Counted from the stretch's first letter, positions 20,312-29,738 are shown. The stretch: DNA of 64,000 nt from Kibdelosporangium philippinense (GCF_021390435.2 NZ_JAJVCN010000001.1:1240001-1304000); one strand, 5' to 3'. The notes: generated from the sequence alone by a model not told the origin. Made by a program: numbers and translations.

Positions 20312-20932
20312 GTGCCGCCCACCCGTCAGTACCGCTCACCCCGCCGCGCCAAGGACGCCGCGGAGACCCGGCGCGCAATCCTCGCCGCGGCAACAGAACT
20401 GTTCGCCACCGAGGGATACGCGCGAGTGACGGTCGCCGACATCGCGAAACGAGCCGAGGTCGCCGTGCCGACCGTTTACGCGAGCACCGGCGGCAAGGCT
20501 GACATGCTGCGCACCATCACGGCCGAAGCCTTTGCCTCCTCGGGCGCCCAAGACACGGTCGAGCTGGTCCGCGCGACCACGACGCTGCATGAGGCGGTGC
20601 GTGTCCTGGCACATGGCACCCGCCAGGGAAATGAGCACCAAGCCGTCACCACCCAGATCCTCCTGGCCGCCCGACTGGTGGACGCCGATGCCGAGAAAGT
20701 CTGGCAGGACGGCATAGCCGGTTATCGGGCCGCATTGCACGAGGTGGCCGCCCTGTTGCACGCACGCGGACAACTGGCCCCAAGCCTGACCGTGGCCGAA
20801 ACCTCGGACATCTTGTGGTTCAGCGTCGGCATCCACGCGTGGCGTGCGCTGGTCCACGACTGCGGGTGGACCTGGGACCGCGCCGAATGCTGGTTCGCCA
20901 CTCACCTCGAGTCCGTCCTCACCGCACAGTAA
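20312..20932 (+). CDS. TetR-family transcriptional regulator
   Basis: 206 residues from GTG 20312 (the ribosome site is weak; translation may be coupled to the preceding gene, whose stop is 28 bp upstream). Residues ~15-60 form the TetR DNA-binding domain: RRAILAAATELFATEGYARVTV followed by ADIAKRAEVAVPTVYAST. The C-terminal ligand-binding domain is all helical with Trp residues near the end. It most likely represses itself and the adjacent glycosyltransferase and responds to that enzyme's substrate. Its last 14 bases overlap the opposite-strand oxidoreductase gene. Confidence 0.88.
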   Translation: MPPTRQYRSPRRAKDAAETRRAILAAATELFATEGYARVTVADIAKRAEVAVPTVYASTGGKADMLRTITAEAFASSGAQDTVELVRATTTLHEAVRVLAHGTRQGNEHQAVTTQILLAARLVDADAEKVWQDGIAGYRAALHEVAALLHARGQLAPSLTVAETSDILWFSVGIHAWRALVHDCGWTWDRAECWFATHLESVLTAQ

Positions 20933-22100
20933 TGGGCTCGTCGGCCGGGATGGTGTGGTGGCGACGGGCCGGGACCATCGATGTCGGGTGGGAGATGCTC
21001 CAGGCCGCGGCCTTGCAGATGATCTCTTTGAGACGTGCGGCCATCTTGCCGGTGAGCGCGGACGGTTTGGGCCGGTCGTCCGGCGTGACCCACTGCACGA
21101 TGGCGTCACGGCGGCCGAGGCTGATGCACTGGCCGTTGTAGCCGATCTTGTTTACGGGGAGCTGGCGCCCGGTCAGGCGGGCGGCGATGGCATCGGCCGC
21201 CTGGTAGGCCGTGGGAACACCCGAGGCACACGACATCCGAAGTGGAGTGCCGTTCAAGCCAGACGCGAGCGCGGCATCACCAACGGCGTAGACGTCCGGG
21301 TGCGAGACCGAACGCATCGTCTCGTCGACGACGATCTGCCCGGTCGTCGAAACCTGCAGAGTCGTGGCCGCGGCGATGGGATGCACGGCGAAGCCAGCCG
21401 TCCAGACGGTCACTTGGGCGGGGATCGCGCGGCCGTCGGAGGTGATCGCGCCGGTCGGCTCGACGCCCGCGACGTCCGTGTGCTCATGCAGGGTGATGCC
21501 GAGCCGGTCGAACACCTTGCGCAGGTGGCTCTTGGCTTTCTCACTCAGCCAGTCGCCCAGGCCGCCGCGGGCGGCGAGTGCGACCTTGAGGTCCGGCCGG
21601 GCTTCGGCGATCTCAGTGGCGGCTTCGATGCCGGTGAGGCCACCACCGACGACCAGAACGTTTCCGCCTGCGGCGAGGTCAGCCAGGCGCTCACGCAGCC
21701 GCAGCGCGGACCGCTTGCCTGCAATGTCGTACGCGTGCTCGGCGACACCGGGAACGCCGCAATCGGCGGCGGCGCTGCCGAGGGCGTAGACGAGCGTGTC
21801 GTAAGCGATTTCGCTGTGCCCGTTGGCGTCGACTATGTCGACGGTCTTGCGTTCGACGTCAACCGCGGTGACCCGCGCCAACCGCACCTGCACACCCGTG
21901 CCCGCGAAAACGTCGGTCAGGATGCGGGGCTTCAGGTCCTGGCCGGTCGCGAGTTGGTGCATACGGACGCGTTCGACGAACTCGGGATCGGCGTTGACGA
22001 GGGTGATCTCGGTATCGGTCGGGTGCAGCCGCTTGGCAAGGCGGCCGGCGGCGTTGGCTCCGGCGTACCCGGCCCCGAGGACGACGATGCGGTGCTTCAT
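20919..22100 (-). CDS. NAD(P)/FAD-dependent oxidoreductase (NDH-2-like)
   Basis: 393 residues. Two dinucleotide-binding folds: FAD site VVLGAGYAGANAAGRL at residues ~5-20, NAD(P)H site VLVVGGGLTGIEAATE near 150, and the second FAD motif DVYAVGDAA near 275. This is the two-Rossmann flavoprotein architecture of type-II NADH dehydrogenases and ferredoxin reductases; quinone or another acceptor is likely. ATG 22100 has CAGGAG upstream. The gene lies directly downstream of an ECF41 sigma factor on the same strand; ECF41 sigma factors are known to control a single neighbouring oxidoreductase, carboxymuconolactone decarboxylase or epimerase gene, so this is the probable target. Confidence 0.9.
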   Translation of the reverse strand: MKHRIVVLGAGYAGANAAGRLAKRLHPTDTEITLVNADPEFVERVRMHQLATGQDLKPRILTDVFAGTGVQVRLARVTAVDVERKTVDIVDANGHSEIAYDTLVYALGSAAADCGVPGVAEHAYDIAGKRSALRLRERLADLAAGGNVLVVGGGLTGIEAATEIAEARPDLKVALAARGGLGDWLSEKAKSHLRKVFDRLGITLHEHTDVAGVEPTGAITSDGRAIPAQVTVWTAGFAVHPIAAATTLQVSTTGQIVVDETMRSVSHPDVYAVGDAALASGLNGTPLRMSCASGVPTAYQAADAIAARLTGRQLPVNKIGYNGQCISLGRRDAIVQWVTPDDRPKPSALTGKMAARLKEIICKAAAWSISHPTSMVPARRHHTIPADEPITVR

Positions 22101-22137
22101 GGTCTCGCTCCTGTCTGTCGGTGTTCGGTTCCTGAAC

Positions 22138-22161
22138 CGGGCAGCGGCGCGAAACCTGACA
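22138..22161 (-). promoter_or_regulatory. Candidate ECF41-type promoter for the oxidoreductase gene
   Basis: On the minus strand TGTCAGG (22161-22155) resembles the ECF41 -35 element TGTCACA; about 15 nt further lies CGGTT, a poor match to the expected CGTC -10 element. It sits 38-61 bp upstream of the oxidoreductase ATG. The match is partial. Confidence 0.25.
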
Positions 22162-22181
22162 GCAGGGCGATGTGATCCGGG

Positions 22182-23129
22182 TCACCAGTTGTCGGCGAGC
22201 GGTTCCCCGTGTTCTGAGACGGCGGCCCACTGGCGCGACGCGCGTGCGAGCTTGCCGGGGTTGACCTGGGCGTGCACGGCCGCGATGCCGTCGGTGGTCA
22301 CATCAAGCGAGACAACCCCGGCGATCCGGTCACCAACCATCAGCACCAGCGCGGGCATGCCGTTGGCGACCGTGGCGAACAGGTCAGGGCGACCGCCGAT
22401 CAGCTCCCACTTTGCCGCGCTGGGCTCGAAAAGCCCGCGTAGGAACCTCGCCACCCGCACGGCACCGGTGACCGGCCGCGGCAACGAGAAGATCATGCCG
22501 CCACCGTCGCCCACGCTGATCGCGTCATCGGACAGCAGCCTGACCAGGGAGTCGGTCTTGCCGCTCAGCGCAGCGGCGAGGAACTCCTCGACGATCTTGC
22601 GGGCCGCGGCCGAGTCAACCTCCACCCGGCGCCGGTCAGTGGCCAGGTGCTGCTTGGCGCGCCGGTAAATCTGCTGGCAGTTCGCCTCGGTGAGATCGAG
22701 GACCTCGGCGATCTCACTGTGCGAGTACCCGAACGCCTCGCGCAACACGTACACGACGCGTTCCTTGGCCGAAAGCCGCTCCATCAGCGTGAGCATCGCG
22801 ATCGAGACTGATTCACGCTGCTCGACGGTGTCGGACGGACCGAGCATCCGGTCCCCGGCGAAGACCGGCTCGGGTAGCCACTGGCCAACATAGGTTTCCC
22901 GCCTGGCCCGCGCCGAGGTGAGCCGGTTGAGGCAGATGTTGGTGAGCACCTTCGTCAGCCATGCTTCGGGCGTCTCGATCAGCTCACGGTCGGCGGACTG
23001 CCAGCGCAGGAAGGTGTCCTGCACGGCGTCCTCGGCATCGTTCGCCGACCCCAACAGGCGGTACGCGATTGCTTCCAACCGCGCCCTTGCCCCCTCGAAC
23101 ATCTCGACCTCGTGCGCACCCACCAGCAT
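22182..23129 (-). CDS. sigJ: ECF sigma factor, ECF41/SigJ type with SnoaL-like C-terminal domain
   Basis: 315 residues. Sigma region 2 (~15-85: YRLLGSANDAEDAVQDTFLRW) and region 4 (~115-170: LSAKERVVYVLREAFGYSHSEIAEVL) are followed by a ~140-residue SnoaL/NTF2-like domain. The ECF41 hallmarks are present: WLPEP in the linker, a DGGG loop in the extension and NPGKL near the C-terminus. In this group the C-terminal domain replaces an anti-sigma factor and controls activity. The gene is followed 81 bp later by the NDH-2-like oxidoreductase, its likely regulon. The signal sensed is unknown. The ATG at 23129 lacks a good ribosome site. Confidence 0.9.
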   Translation of the reverse strand: MLVGAHEVEMFEGARARLEAIAYRLLGSANDAEDAVQDTFLRWQSADRELIETPEAWLTKVLTNICLNRLTSARARRETYVGQWLPEPVFAGDRMLGPSDTVEQRESVSIAMLTLMERLSAKERVVYVLREAFGYSHSEIAEVLDLTEANCQQIYRRAKQHLATDRRRVEVDSAAARKIVEEFLAAALSGKTDSLVRLLSDDAISVGDGGGMIFSLPRPVTGAVRVARFLRGLFEPSAAKWELIGGRPDLFATVANGMPALVLMVGDRIAGVVSLDVTTDGIAAVHAQVNPGKLARASRQWAAVSEHGEPLADNW

Positions 23130-23188
23130 GGTCCGAAGTTAACCCATCCGCGCACTCGATAACATGACCGCGTTCCTTTGGAGGGGCG

Positions 23189-23986
23189 ATGGCGACGACG
23201 TTGGATGTGGTGTCGTTCAACGTTTTCATCGGCATACGCTCCCGAGCCGCACCGGCGAGGACCCGGGCGGTCGAGTTCTGCCGCCGTCTGACGGACTTGG
23301 ACGTGGACTTCCTGTTGCTGCAGGAGGTATGGACCCGTTCGCTATTGCGGTTTATAGGCGCCCGGTTGCCGTCAATGCGCCACGTGGCTTGGAAACCGGG
23401 CCTTGCCGGTCAACCCGCAGGCGGGCTCGCCGTGTTCTCCCGCCGCCCGCTGCGCGCGCCGACGTACACCTCCTTCGCCTCGGCACGTCCTGGTGATGGA
23501 AACCTGGCCTTTCGTGGGAAATCCGCCGTGAGCTGCCGAATGCAGGGAATACTCGCAGTGCGCACGGCCGACGGCGAACTCCTGCTTGGCAACACCCAAC
23601 TCACCGCCAATCACGACGGCGACTGGTCGCAGGGCAACCGCCACTACGGCATACACCGGCAGCAGGTGGGCATCGTCCGGCGCGCGATGCGCGCCCACAC
23701 CGCGCCGTTGTCGGTGCTCGGTGGCGACTTCAACATCGCAAGCAGCAGCCCGCTCTATCCGTTCATCGTGGATGGCTGGCACGACCCTTTCGCGCGTACC
23801 GATCAGCCCACTTACCGGGCCGAATTCCTGCCCGCTGGGCGACCGGCGCACCGCATCGACTACCTGCTGGTGTCCGGTCAGCCGGTGGCGAGCGCCGACC
23901 TGATCCTCGCCGAACCGGTAGAACTGGCCAACGGCACCAGCTTCTTGTCCGATCACCTCGCGCTGAGGATCAGGGCCGGACAATAG
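23189..23986 (+). CDS. Endonuclease/exonuclease/phosphatase-family hydrolase
   Basis: 265 residues with the EEP fold motifs in order: VVSFNVF at the N-terminus, LLLQEV (metal Glu), GNTQLTANHDG (LxxxHL-like position), GGDFNI and the C-terminal SDHLAL. These supply the Mg-binding and catalytic residues of DNase I/sphingomyelinase-type phosphodiesterases. No signal peptide is evident, so it should act in the cytoplasm on a nucleotide or lipid phosphodiester; the substrate cannot be inferred. GGAGGGG precedes the ATG. The gene is divergent from the ECF41 gene with 59 bp between them. Confidence 0.88.
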   Translation: MATTLDVVSFNVFIGIRSRAAPARTRAVEFCRRLTDLDVDFLLLQEVWTRSLLRFIGARLPSMRHVAWKPGLAGQPAGGLAVFSRRPLRAPTYTSFASARPGDGNLAFRGKSAVSCRMQGILAVRTADGELLLGNTQLTANHDGDWSQGNRHYGIHRQQVGIVRRAMRAHTAPLSVLGGDFNIASSSPLYPFIVDGWHDPFARTDQPTYRAEFLPAGRPAHRIDYLLVSGQPVASADLILAEPVELANGTSFLSDHLALRIRAGQ

Positions 23987-24003
23987 GACGTCACCCTCCA
24001 CTT

Positions 24004-24689
24004 ATGGGTAGGGTGGCGCCCATGACACCGCCGGGCGCATCAGCCAACTCCGAAGGCGCGGGACTGCGCGCCGACGCGGAACGCAACCGGCAACGCATCG
24101 TCACCGCTGCCCGTGCGGCGTTCGCGGAACTTGGCCTCGACGTGCCAATGGAGGAGATCGCCCGCCTCGCCGTGTCGGGGTCGGCACCCTCTACCGGAGG
24201 TATCCAACCCGGGCGGACCTGATCGTCGCCGCGTTCGAGACAAAGATGAGCGCTTACGCTGAGGCGACCGCGGAGGCACTGGCTGACCCAGATCCGTGGC
24301 ACGGGTTTTGCGCCTATGTCGAAAAGATCTGTGGGATGCAGGCTGGCGATCGCGGCTTCGCCACCGTACTGACCATGACTTTTCCCACTGCCAAACGGTT
24401 CGAGGCCGATCGAGCGCGCGTTTTCGCCGACTTCGCCACGCTTGTCGAGCGGGCCAAGGCGGCCGGGAAACTTCGCGCTGACTTCGTTACCGAGGATCTG
24501 CCGATGTTCCTCATGGCCAACGCAGGCGTGCTGACGGCCACAGCGGACGCCGCGCCAGAAACTTGGCGCCGCCTGGTCGGGTATCTCATCCAGGCGTGCG
24601 CGGCATCTGCCGCGCAGACACTTCCCGCCCCACCCGCGCCCCGGAAGATGTACCGGGCGTTGATGCGCGCGACATCCCGCCAGCGATAA
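24004..24689 (+). pseudogene. TetR-family regulator, single-base frameshift
   Basis: The N-terminal frame reads NRQRIVTAARAAFAELGLD and MEEIARLA, then becomes nonsense and stops at 24222. From ~24172 the neighbouring frame continues exactly as a TetR DNA-binding domain should: GVGTLYRRYPTRADLIVAAF and on through the ligand-binding domain to TGA at 24687-24689. Restoring one G in the GCCGTG at 24169-24173 gives RLAGVGVGTLY and a ~229-codon TetR gene. As written, the DNA-binding helix and the ligand domain are separated and no working repressor can be made. It is either a recent null mutation or a sequencing deletion. Confidence 0.8.
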
Positions 24690-24716
24690 CGGCTCTGACT
24701 CACGCCCACCCCGGGG

Positions 24717-25159
24717 CATCCACGCGGTCAAAGTGATCGCAGCAGGTGCCCTCGGCCTTGCCGGTACGGCTGCCGCAGACGCCATAGATGCCTTGGGGTT
24801 GAAGGCTGACGACACGGTTCTGATCAGCGGTGCCACAGGATGTGTTGGCGCCCTTGCGATTCAGTACGCCGCCGCAGCGGGCGCCAAGGTGATCGCCACC
24901 GCTCGACCTGGCGCGGAAACCACCTTCGTCCGTGACCTGGGGGCGAGTGAGGTGGTCGACCATGCAGGCGACATGCCAGCTCAGGTCCATGCCATCAGCC
25001 CCGGCGGAGTGGATGCGCTGCTGCACCTGGCTGCCGACGTCGCGTCTGGGCTTCATCAAGGTCCCTGTTAGCCGCGCCTTCGCGTTGGTCGACGTCGGGA
25101 ACGCGTTCGCTGAGTTCGCGGCAGGGTCCGTCGGCAAGATCGCGATCGCTGTCGTTTAA
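24717..25159 (+). pseudogene. Remnant of a zinc-less MDR (quinone-oxidoreductase-like) dehydrogenase
   Basis: From about 24717 one frame reads the Rossmann half of an MDR enzyme (VLISGATGCVGALAIQYAAA, KVIATARP, GASEVVDH, GGVDALLHLAAD) and stops at 25071. The true C-terminus continues in another frame at ~25050 (FIKVPVSRAFALVDVGNAF, GKIAIAVV) ending at 25159. Between them roughly 60 residues are missing, and the whole N-terminal catalytic domain is absent. This is a decayed gene with an internal deletion; the frameshifted TetR just upstream may have been its regulator. Confidence 0.75.
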
Positions 25160-25424
25160 GGACTGCGGTTGATGATCTTTGAGAATCCGCTGGGGCGTCG
25201 CTGAAGTCAAGGAGTTGGTGGACGACAACGCGCTGTCGCGCTTGGCGCGCGGGTGTTGTATCTTCACCGGCAGGTAAGGGGCTCGGAATCGGATCTGAGC
25301 CACCGCCGACTCCCTTGCGGCATGGAGCGTTGGACCGCGCCTGCGCCACCGCCTGCTTCCTTGTGGTTCCCACACTTGCCGTCGATGGTCCATGTCGTGG
25401 GCCGTCGGCCAAAGGAGCATCTTC

Positions 25425-26420
25425 GTGACCATCTACTCTCAACATCCGAATCGTGGCAAGGTCCAGATTCTGGCTACGTATCGCGGATCAGTCGGTGTGC
25501 GGTCATCGACTGTCACGAGTGTTGACGACGCTGTTCTCGCCGCACCGATTGTTGACGCACTGAACCGGATTTCCGCGTATGCCACGGTTCCTGTCAGCGT
25601 GCATGATACCCGAGATGAGCAATTCGATTACTACCCAACGGATCACCTCGCCACGCTGACCGATCGAAACGCTCGCGCTGGCCTGTTGGATGGCGCCCAT
25701 AGCTTGTGGTATGACCAGGTCAAGGTGCTTCTTCACCTAGCCCTGTCCGATCTGGACGATGTTGTTGCGAAGGTGCCCGCGCCCGTCCGGACGGCGATCG
25801 CCGCGGAATTGGCGGCCGAGGAATCGGGGCTTCGTGAGGCAGTAGCCGAGTTCTCAGAGGGATCCGGTGTACCTGCGGCCAAAGAGCGACGCCATTGGGA
25901 GTTTGATGCTCCCTTCGTGGCCTGCGATGGTCGTGAGTACGGGCTGAACCTCGAAGTTCGTGAACGGTTGAACGCGGTGGAGCGCGGTGCGTCCAAAGAG
26001 AATCTCAGGCAGGGAATCGCGGATCTGCGACTGCTTCTGGACGCGTACATACGTTGTGAGAACGACGAGGCGCGGTTGAGCATCGATGACTTCAGTATCG
26101 CGGACGATCGCTTTGAAGCTGGCATCGACGGCTTGTTCCTCAATGTGGAGGCTCCGATGCCCAACCGCGCGCACGGCCGCGACGACTGGCGAGTCGAGGT
26201 AATCCGTTGGATCCCAGACAACCCGGAGGATGAGGACAGCAATGCCACGGGCGAACCCATCCTTCGTTGCGTACGGGCGGAATCGCCTGCTGCTGCCGAG
26301 ATCGCGGAACTGCTGAACCGCAGCGGGAACAACGAACAGCTCAGCAAGTGGATGGAAACACCAGTCGGCGAGCCCCTCGATGGCACCGCCTTCGTCGTGG
26401 CACAGCGTTGGCGCGACTGA
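25425..26420 (+). CDS. Hypothetical protein, 331 aa
   Basis: GTG 25425 is chosen because AAAGGAG lies at 25411-25417; an ATG at 25392 has no ribosome site. The product is soluble, acidic (many Asp/Glu) and mostly helical in the middle, with no signal peptide, membrane segment or recognisable catalytic motif. Segments such as WEFDAPFVACDGREYGLNLEV and the acidic DNPEDEDS stretch do not match any family I know. Base composition is slightly lower in GC than the neighbours, which fits a recently acquired or orphan gene. The 265 bp upstream (25160-25424) hold no gene I can support. Confidence 0.65.
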   Translation: MTIYSQHPNRGKVQILATYRGSVGVRSSTVTSVDDAVLAAPIVDALNRISAYATVPVSVHDTRDEQFDYYPTDHLATLTDRNARAGLLDGAHSLWYDQVKVLLHLALSDLDDVVAKVPAPVRTAIAAELAAEESGLREAVAEFSEGSGVPAAKERRHWEFDAPFVACDGREYGLNLEVRERLNAVERGASKENLRQGIADLRLLLDAYIRCENDEARLSIDDFSIADDRFEAGIDGLFLNVEAPMPNRAHGRDDWRVEVIRWIPDNPEDEDSNATGEPILRCVRAESPAAAEIAELLNRSGNNEQLSKWMETPVGEPLDGTAFVVAQRWRD

Positions 26421-26582
26421 GGGGATCGTGCCATTGGAGCTGATACAGCCTCGGTGGGAACCACCTGCTGACTTGCTTCGCGCGAGTCAGCAGGACGTTT
26501 CGGCGTCATTCCCAAGTGGTAGGTGGAGATCGGCCTTGGGGTCGATGTGCGGGCTTTCTGCCTGCTTCTACCGTCGGTGGTC

Positions 26583-27966
26583 ATGAGATGGGCATGGGGA
26601 CGCGCGGTGGCAGTGCTCGCGATCATTGGGATGCTGACGGGTTGCGGCGCTTGGCAAATGTCGAGACGTCCGGCTGAGGGGTTGGCGTGGACGGCTTGTT
26701 CGGACGAAGTCCAGTGCGCGACGTTGACTGTGCCTGTGGACTGGCGGGCGCCGGAGGGGCCGATCACCGCCGTGAACCTGGTTCGGCTGCCTGCGACCGG
26801 GGACAGGTTGGGTTCGGTGGTCGTCAACCTGGGCGCGGGCAATGGCACCAACGCAATGCTTGCTCGAGTGCCGCCTGCTCTGCGCGAGTTGGCTGGGCGG
26901 TTCGACATTGTGGTTTTCGATCCGCCTGGGCTTGGCAGGGCGGACAATGGCACGCTGATTCGTTGCGCCCCTGGCCCGTCGGTCTATGGGCTGGTGATTG
27001 ATCCCAGCGAAGCTGGGTGGGCGGCGCAGTCGGGGGCGAACGCGGCGTACGACAAGAGCTGTCGTGAGGCTGCTGGCCATACCTACACCCACCTCACCTC
27101 CTGGCAGATCGCGCACGACCTTGAAGCTCTGCGCGCTGCCCTCGGTGAGGATCGGCTGCGGTACTTGGGAAACTCCTACGGCACCAGCTACGGCCAGGCC
27201 TACGCGGACTTGTTTGGCCCTTGGGTTGAACGGATGTACTTGGACGGAGTCGCGGACCACACGCAGCCGGACCTGACTGCTTGGTTGACGGATCATGCGC
27301 GTACCCAGGAGGAGCAGCTGCGGAGGTTCAGTGACTGGTGCGCAGCGTCCACAACCTGCGCGTTGCACGGTATCGATCCGCTGGCAGTGTGGGACAAGGT
27401 CGCTGACGATTCACGGGCACATATCGGTGTCCTGATTGGACTGACACCGCCGAGATGGCCAGATCTGGCCGCTGGATTGGCCGCTGCCAGGGATGGCGAC
27501 TTCAGTCGGTTTCCCAAGGACTTGCCGCCCGAACCGGTTGGGAGCGTGCAGCCAGCCTTGCTGTGCCACGACTTCATGCCAGCGATGCCTGAATATCGGG
27601 AGTTCTTGGCTATCGAGCGACGATTGCGCGAGGCCGCTCCTCGTGTGGGATGGCTTGCTGGACGGATGCAGCTTGGCCGATGCGTTGGTGTCACGGATGA
27701 TCCGGCTTACCCGCCTGCTCCGATCAAGCCTCGTGGCCTCGGGCCTGTCCTGATTGGAATTGGCGAGTTGGACAACAACACGCCTCACCTCGCCGCGCAT
27801 CGTGTGGTCGAGCAGTTGTCCGCCCACGAAGGTCATGCATGGTGATGGTCACGCTGCCTACCTACTTGGCAACCGTTGCATCGCTTCCTATGTACATACC
27901 TACTTCACTGATGGGGTGCTGCCTCGGCCCGGGGCCCGATGTGCCTCCGAGCTTCTTGGTAAATGA
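26583..27966 (+). pseudogene. Lipoprotein tripeptidyl-aminopeptidase-like hydrolase (S33), frameshifted
   Basis: ATG 26583 begins a lipoprotein signal with lipobox LTGC (Cys ~residue 22). An alpha/beta-hydrolase body follows: ITAVNLVRLPATG, FDIVVFDPPGLGRAD, and the nucleophile elbow LGNSYGTSYGQ with Ser198, as in actinobacterial SlpD/TAP-type exopeptidases; the acid segment IGIGELDNNTP is near residue 400. The frame then stops at 27845, before the catalytic His. The next frame supplies it: GDGHAAYLLGNRCIASYV and on to TGA at 27964-27966. A one-base gain (or two-base loss) near 27832-27845 therefore separates the His from the Ser and Asp. Intact, the protein would cleave peptides at the cell surface. 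Confidence 0.78.
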
Positions 27967-28133
27967 CCGTACGCTGATTGAGATTCATGGAATCCCGTAT
28001 TTGTGCGACTTTTCGTGGATGCACAAGGCGATGTGTGAGGAACCCGGCTGGTTCTACGGCCTGTTGCAGGCCGTATCAGGTCCACCTGATGCGGTCCAGG
28101 CTCACGCTGGCCTGACGCGGATCCGCGGAGCGT

Positions 28134-28168
28134 GCCGACTGTCCGCGTTACCAGCGCGGACAGTCGGC
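28134..28168. terminator. Strong bidirectional hairpin terminator
   Basis: Perfect 14-bp arms GCCGACTGTCCGCG and CGCGGACAGTCGGC around a 7-nt loop. It lies between the convergent hydrolase and GMC oxidoreductase genes, 10 bp from the stop codon of the latter, and is followed on the plus strand by a T-containing stretch (AGTTCTTT). Confidence 0.8.
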
Positions 28169-28178
28169 CAGTAGTTCT

Positions 28179-29738
28179 TTACCAACGGTCTAGCTGATTG
28201 GTGAGGTACGCGGCCTGTCGCATTGCCAGTGCGACGATGGTGAGTGTTGGGTTCGCGGCGGCGCCGGTGGTGAAGATCGAACCGTCGCAGATGTACAGAT
28301 TGTTCACGTCGTGGGCCTGTCCGAATGCGTTGACGACCCCGGTCGCCGGGTCGGTGCTCATCCGCGCCGTGCCCATGTTGTGGCCTGATGGCATGGCGGG
28401 GGAGCGGAGCAGCCGGGTCGCGCCCACCGCCGACATGATCGCCTCGGCTTGGCCGTAAGCGTGCGTGCGTAGGGCGAGGTCGTTGGGATGGTCGTCGTAA
28501 TGCACCTCAGGCGCGGGTAGGCCGACGCTGTCCTTGAGTGTGTCGCTGAGGGTCACGCGGTTGGTGGGTTGGGGCATGTCTTCGCCGCAGATCCAGATCG
28601 ATGCAGTGTGGGTGTAGGCCTCGATGATCTCGGTATATGCACGGCCCCATGCTCCTGGCGTCGCGAATGTGACGAACGATGGCAGGCCTTGGGAAATCAT
28701 CTCCATGTAGTAGCCGCCGACGAAGCCGCGAGCGGGGTCGTGGCGCGACTCGTCGCTCACGACGCCAGCCATGTTCTCGCCGCGGTAATGGTGCACGGGC
28801 TCAGGGAACTGTCCATGTACGACGCCGGTGGCGTGGCGCATGTAGTTGCGGCCGAGTTGTCCTGACGAGTTCGCGAGTCCGTCGGGGTGTCGCGATTCAG
28901 CGGAAAGCATGAGCAGACGCGGTGTTTCGATGGCGTTGCCTGCTACGGCGACTGCGACGGCCCGCTGGCGGTGTAGCGCGCCGGACGGGTCGGCGTAGAT
29001 CACGGAGTCAGCACGGCCGTCGGCGCCGAGTGTGATCTGCACGGCCTGGCATTGCGTGCGTACCTCGACGTTGCCGGTTGCGATGGCGCGAGGGATTTCG
29101 CGCACGAGCGGGCTCCATTTTGAGCCGTGCTTGTCTCCTTGGGAGTTGAAGCCGTCCTGCAGGGTCGCGGGGCGGCCGTCGTACGGCTCGGCGTTGCCTG
29201 CGTATGGGCCTGTCGCGTAATGGCGGTAGCCGACGCGGCGCGCGCCTTCGGCGAGGACCTTGTAGTTGTTGTTCGCTGGCAAAGGTTTCTTGCCGTGGCG
29301 ATGGGTGACGCCGATGGCTTGTTCGGCTGATGAGTAGAAGGGTTCCAGCTCGGCGAGCCCGATTGGCCAGTCGGCGAGCGCGGCGCCGTCAACACCGCCG
29401 TAGGTGCTGAGCGCACGGAACTCGTGCGCCTTGAACCTGGGACAGACTCCGGTCCACAGCACCGCTGTGCCACCCACGCAGCGTGCGTTCCATGCTGGCA
29501 GAGAAGGGAAATCGGTCGCGAGGCTCCAGCTTCCCGTTGCCAGCCTTGGTTCCAGCCAGCTGAGTTGTTCGAAGGCCTTGTTGTCGTCGTTGACGAACTC
29601 CTCATTGGCGATCCACGGTCCGGCTTCGAGTACGACCACCGGCACCGACCGCATCGCGAGCTGGTGGGCTAGCGTCGCACCACCTGGGCCGGAGCCGATC
29701 ACCACGACGACCGCGTCGTCGGCTTCGAATGTCCTCAT
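28179..29738 (-). CDS. GMC-family FAD oxidoreductase
   Basis: 519 residues from ATG 29738 (ribosome site GGAGGTCC). FAD-binding GSGPGGATLAHQLA at residues ~15-28, EAGPW after the second strand, and the GMC C-terminal signature SGHNMGTARMSTDPATG followed by LYICDGSIFTTGAAANPTLT. Such enzymes oxidise sugars, glycosides or alcohols. The small gene just upstream overlaps it by ATGA, and its product resembles gluconate-2-dehydrogenase subunit 3, the usual partner of this GMC subgroup. With the CUT2 importer in the same operon, a cytoplasmic sugar or glycoside oxidation (C3- or C2-oxidation) is the best inference. No Tat signal is present, so it acts inside the cell. Confidence 0.9.
   Translation of the reverse strand: MRTFEADDAVVVVIGSGPGGATLAHQLAMRSVPVVVLEAGPWIANEEFVNDDNKAFEQLSWLEPRLATGSWSLATDFPSLPAWNARCVGGTAVLWTGVCPRFKAHEFRALSTYGGVDGAALADWPIGLAELEPFYSSAEQAIGVTHRHGKKPLPANNNYKVLAEGARRVGYRHYATGPYAGNAEPYDGRPATLQDGFNSQGDKHGSKWSPLVREIPRAIATGNVEVRTQCQAVQITLGADGRADSVIYADPSGALHRQRAVAVAVAGNAIETPRLLMLSAESRHPDGLANSSGQLGRNYMRHATGVVHGQFPEPVHHYRGENMAGVVSDESRHDPARGFVGGYYMEMISQGLPSFVTFATPGAWGRAYTEIIEAYTHTASIWICGEDMPQPTNRVTLSDTLKDSVGLPAPEVHYDDHPNDLALRTHAYGQAEAIMSAVGATRLLRSPAMPSGHNMGTARMSTDPATGVVNAFGQAHDVNNLYICDGSIFTTGAAANPTLTIVALAMRQAAYLTNQLDRW

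Noticed and set aside
27967..28133. Frame IEIHGIPYLCDFSWMHKAM after the S33 hydrolase
   Set aside because: No start or ribosome site, and it lies between the hydrolase stop and the terminator; probably leftover or chance sequence.
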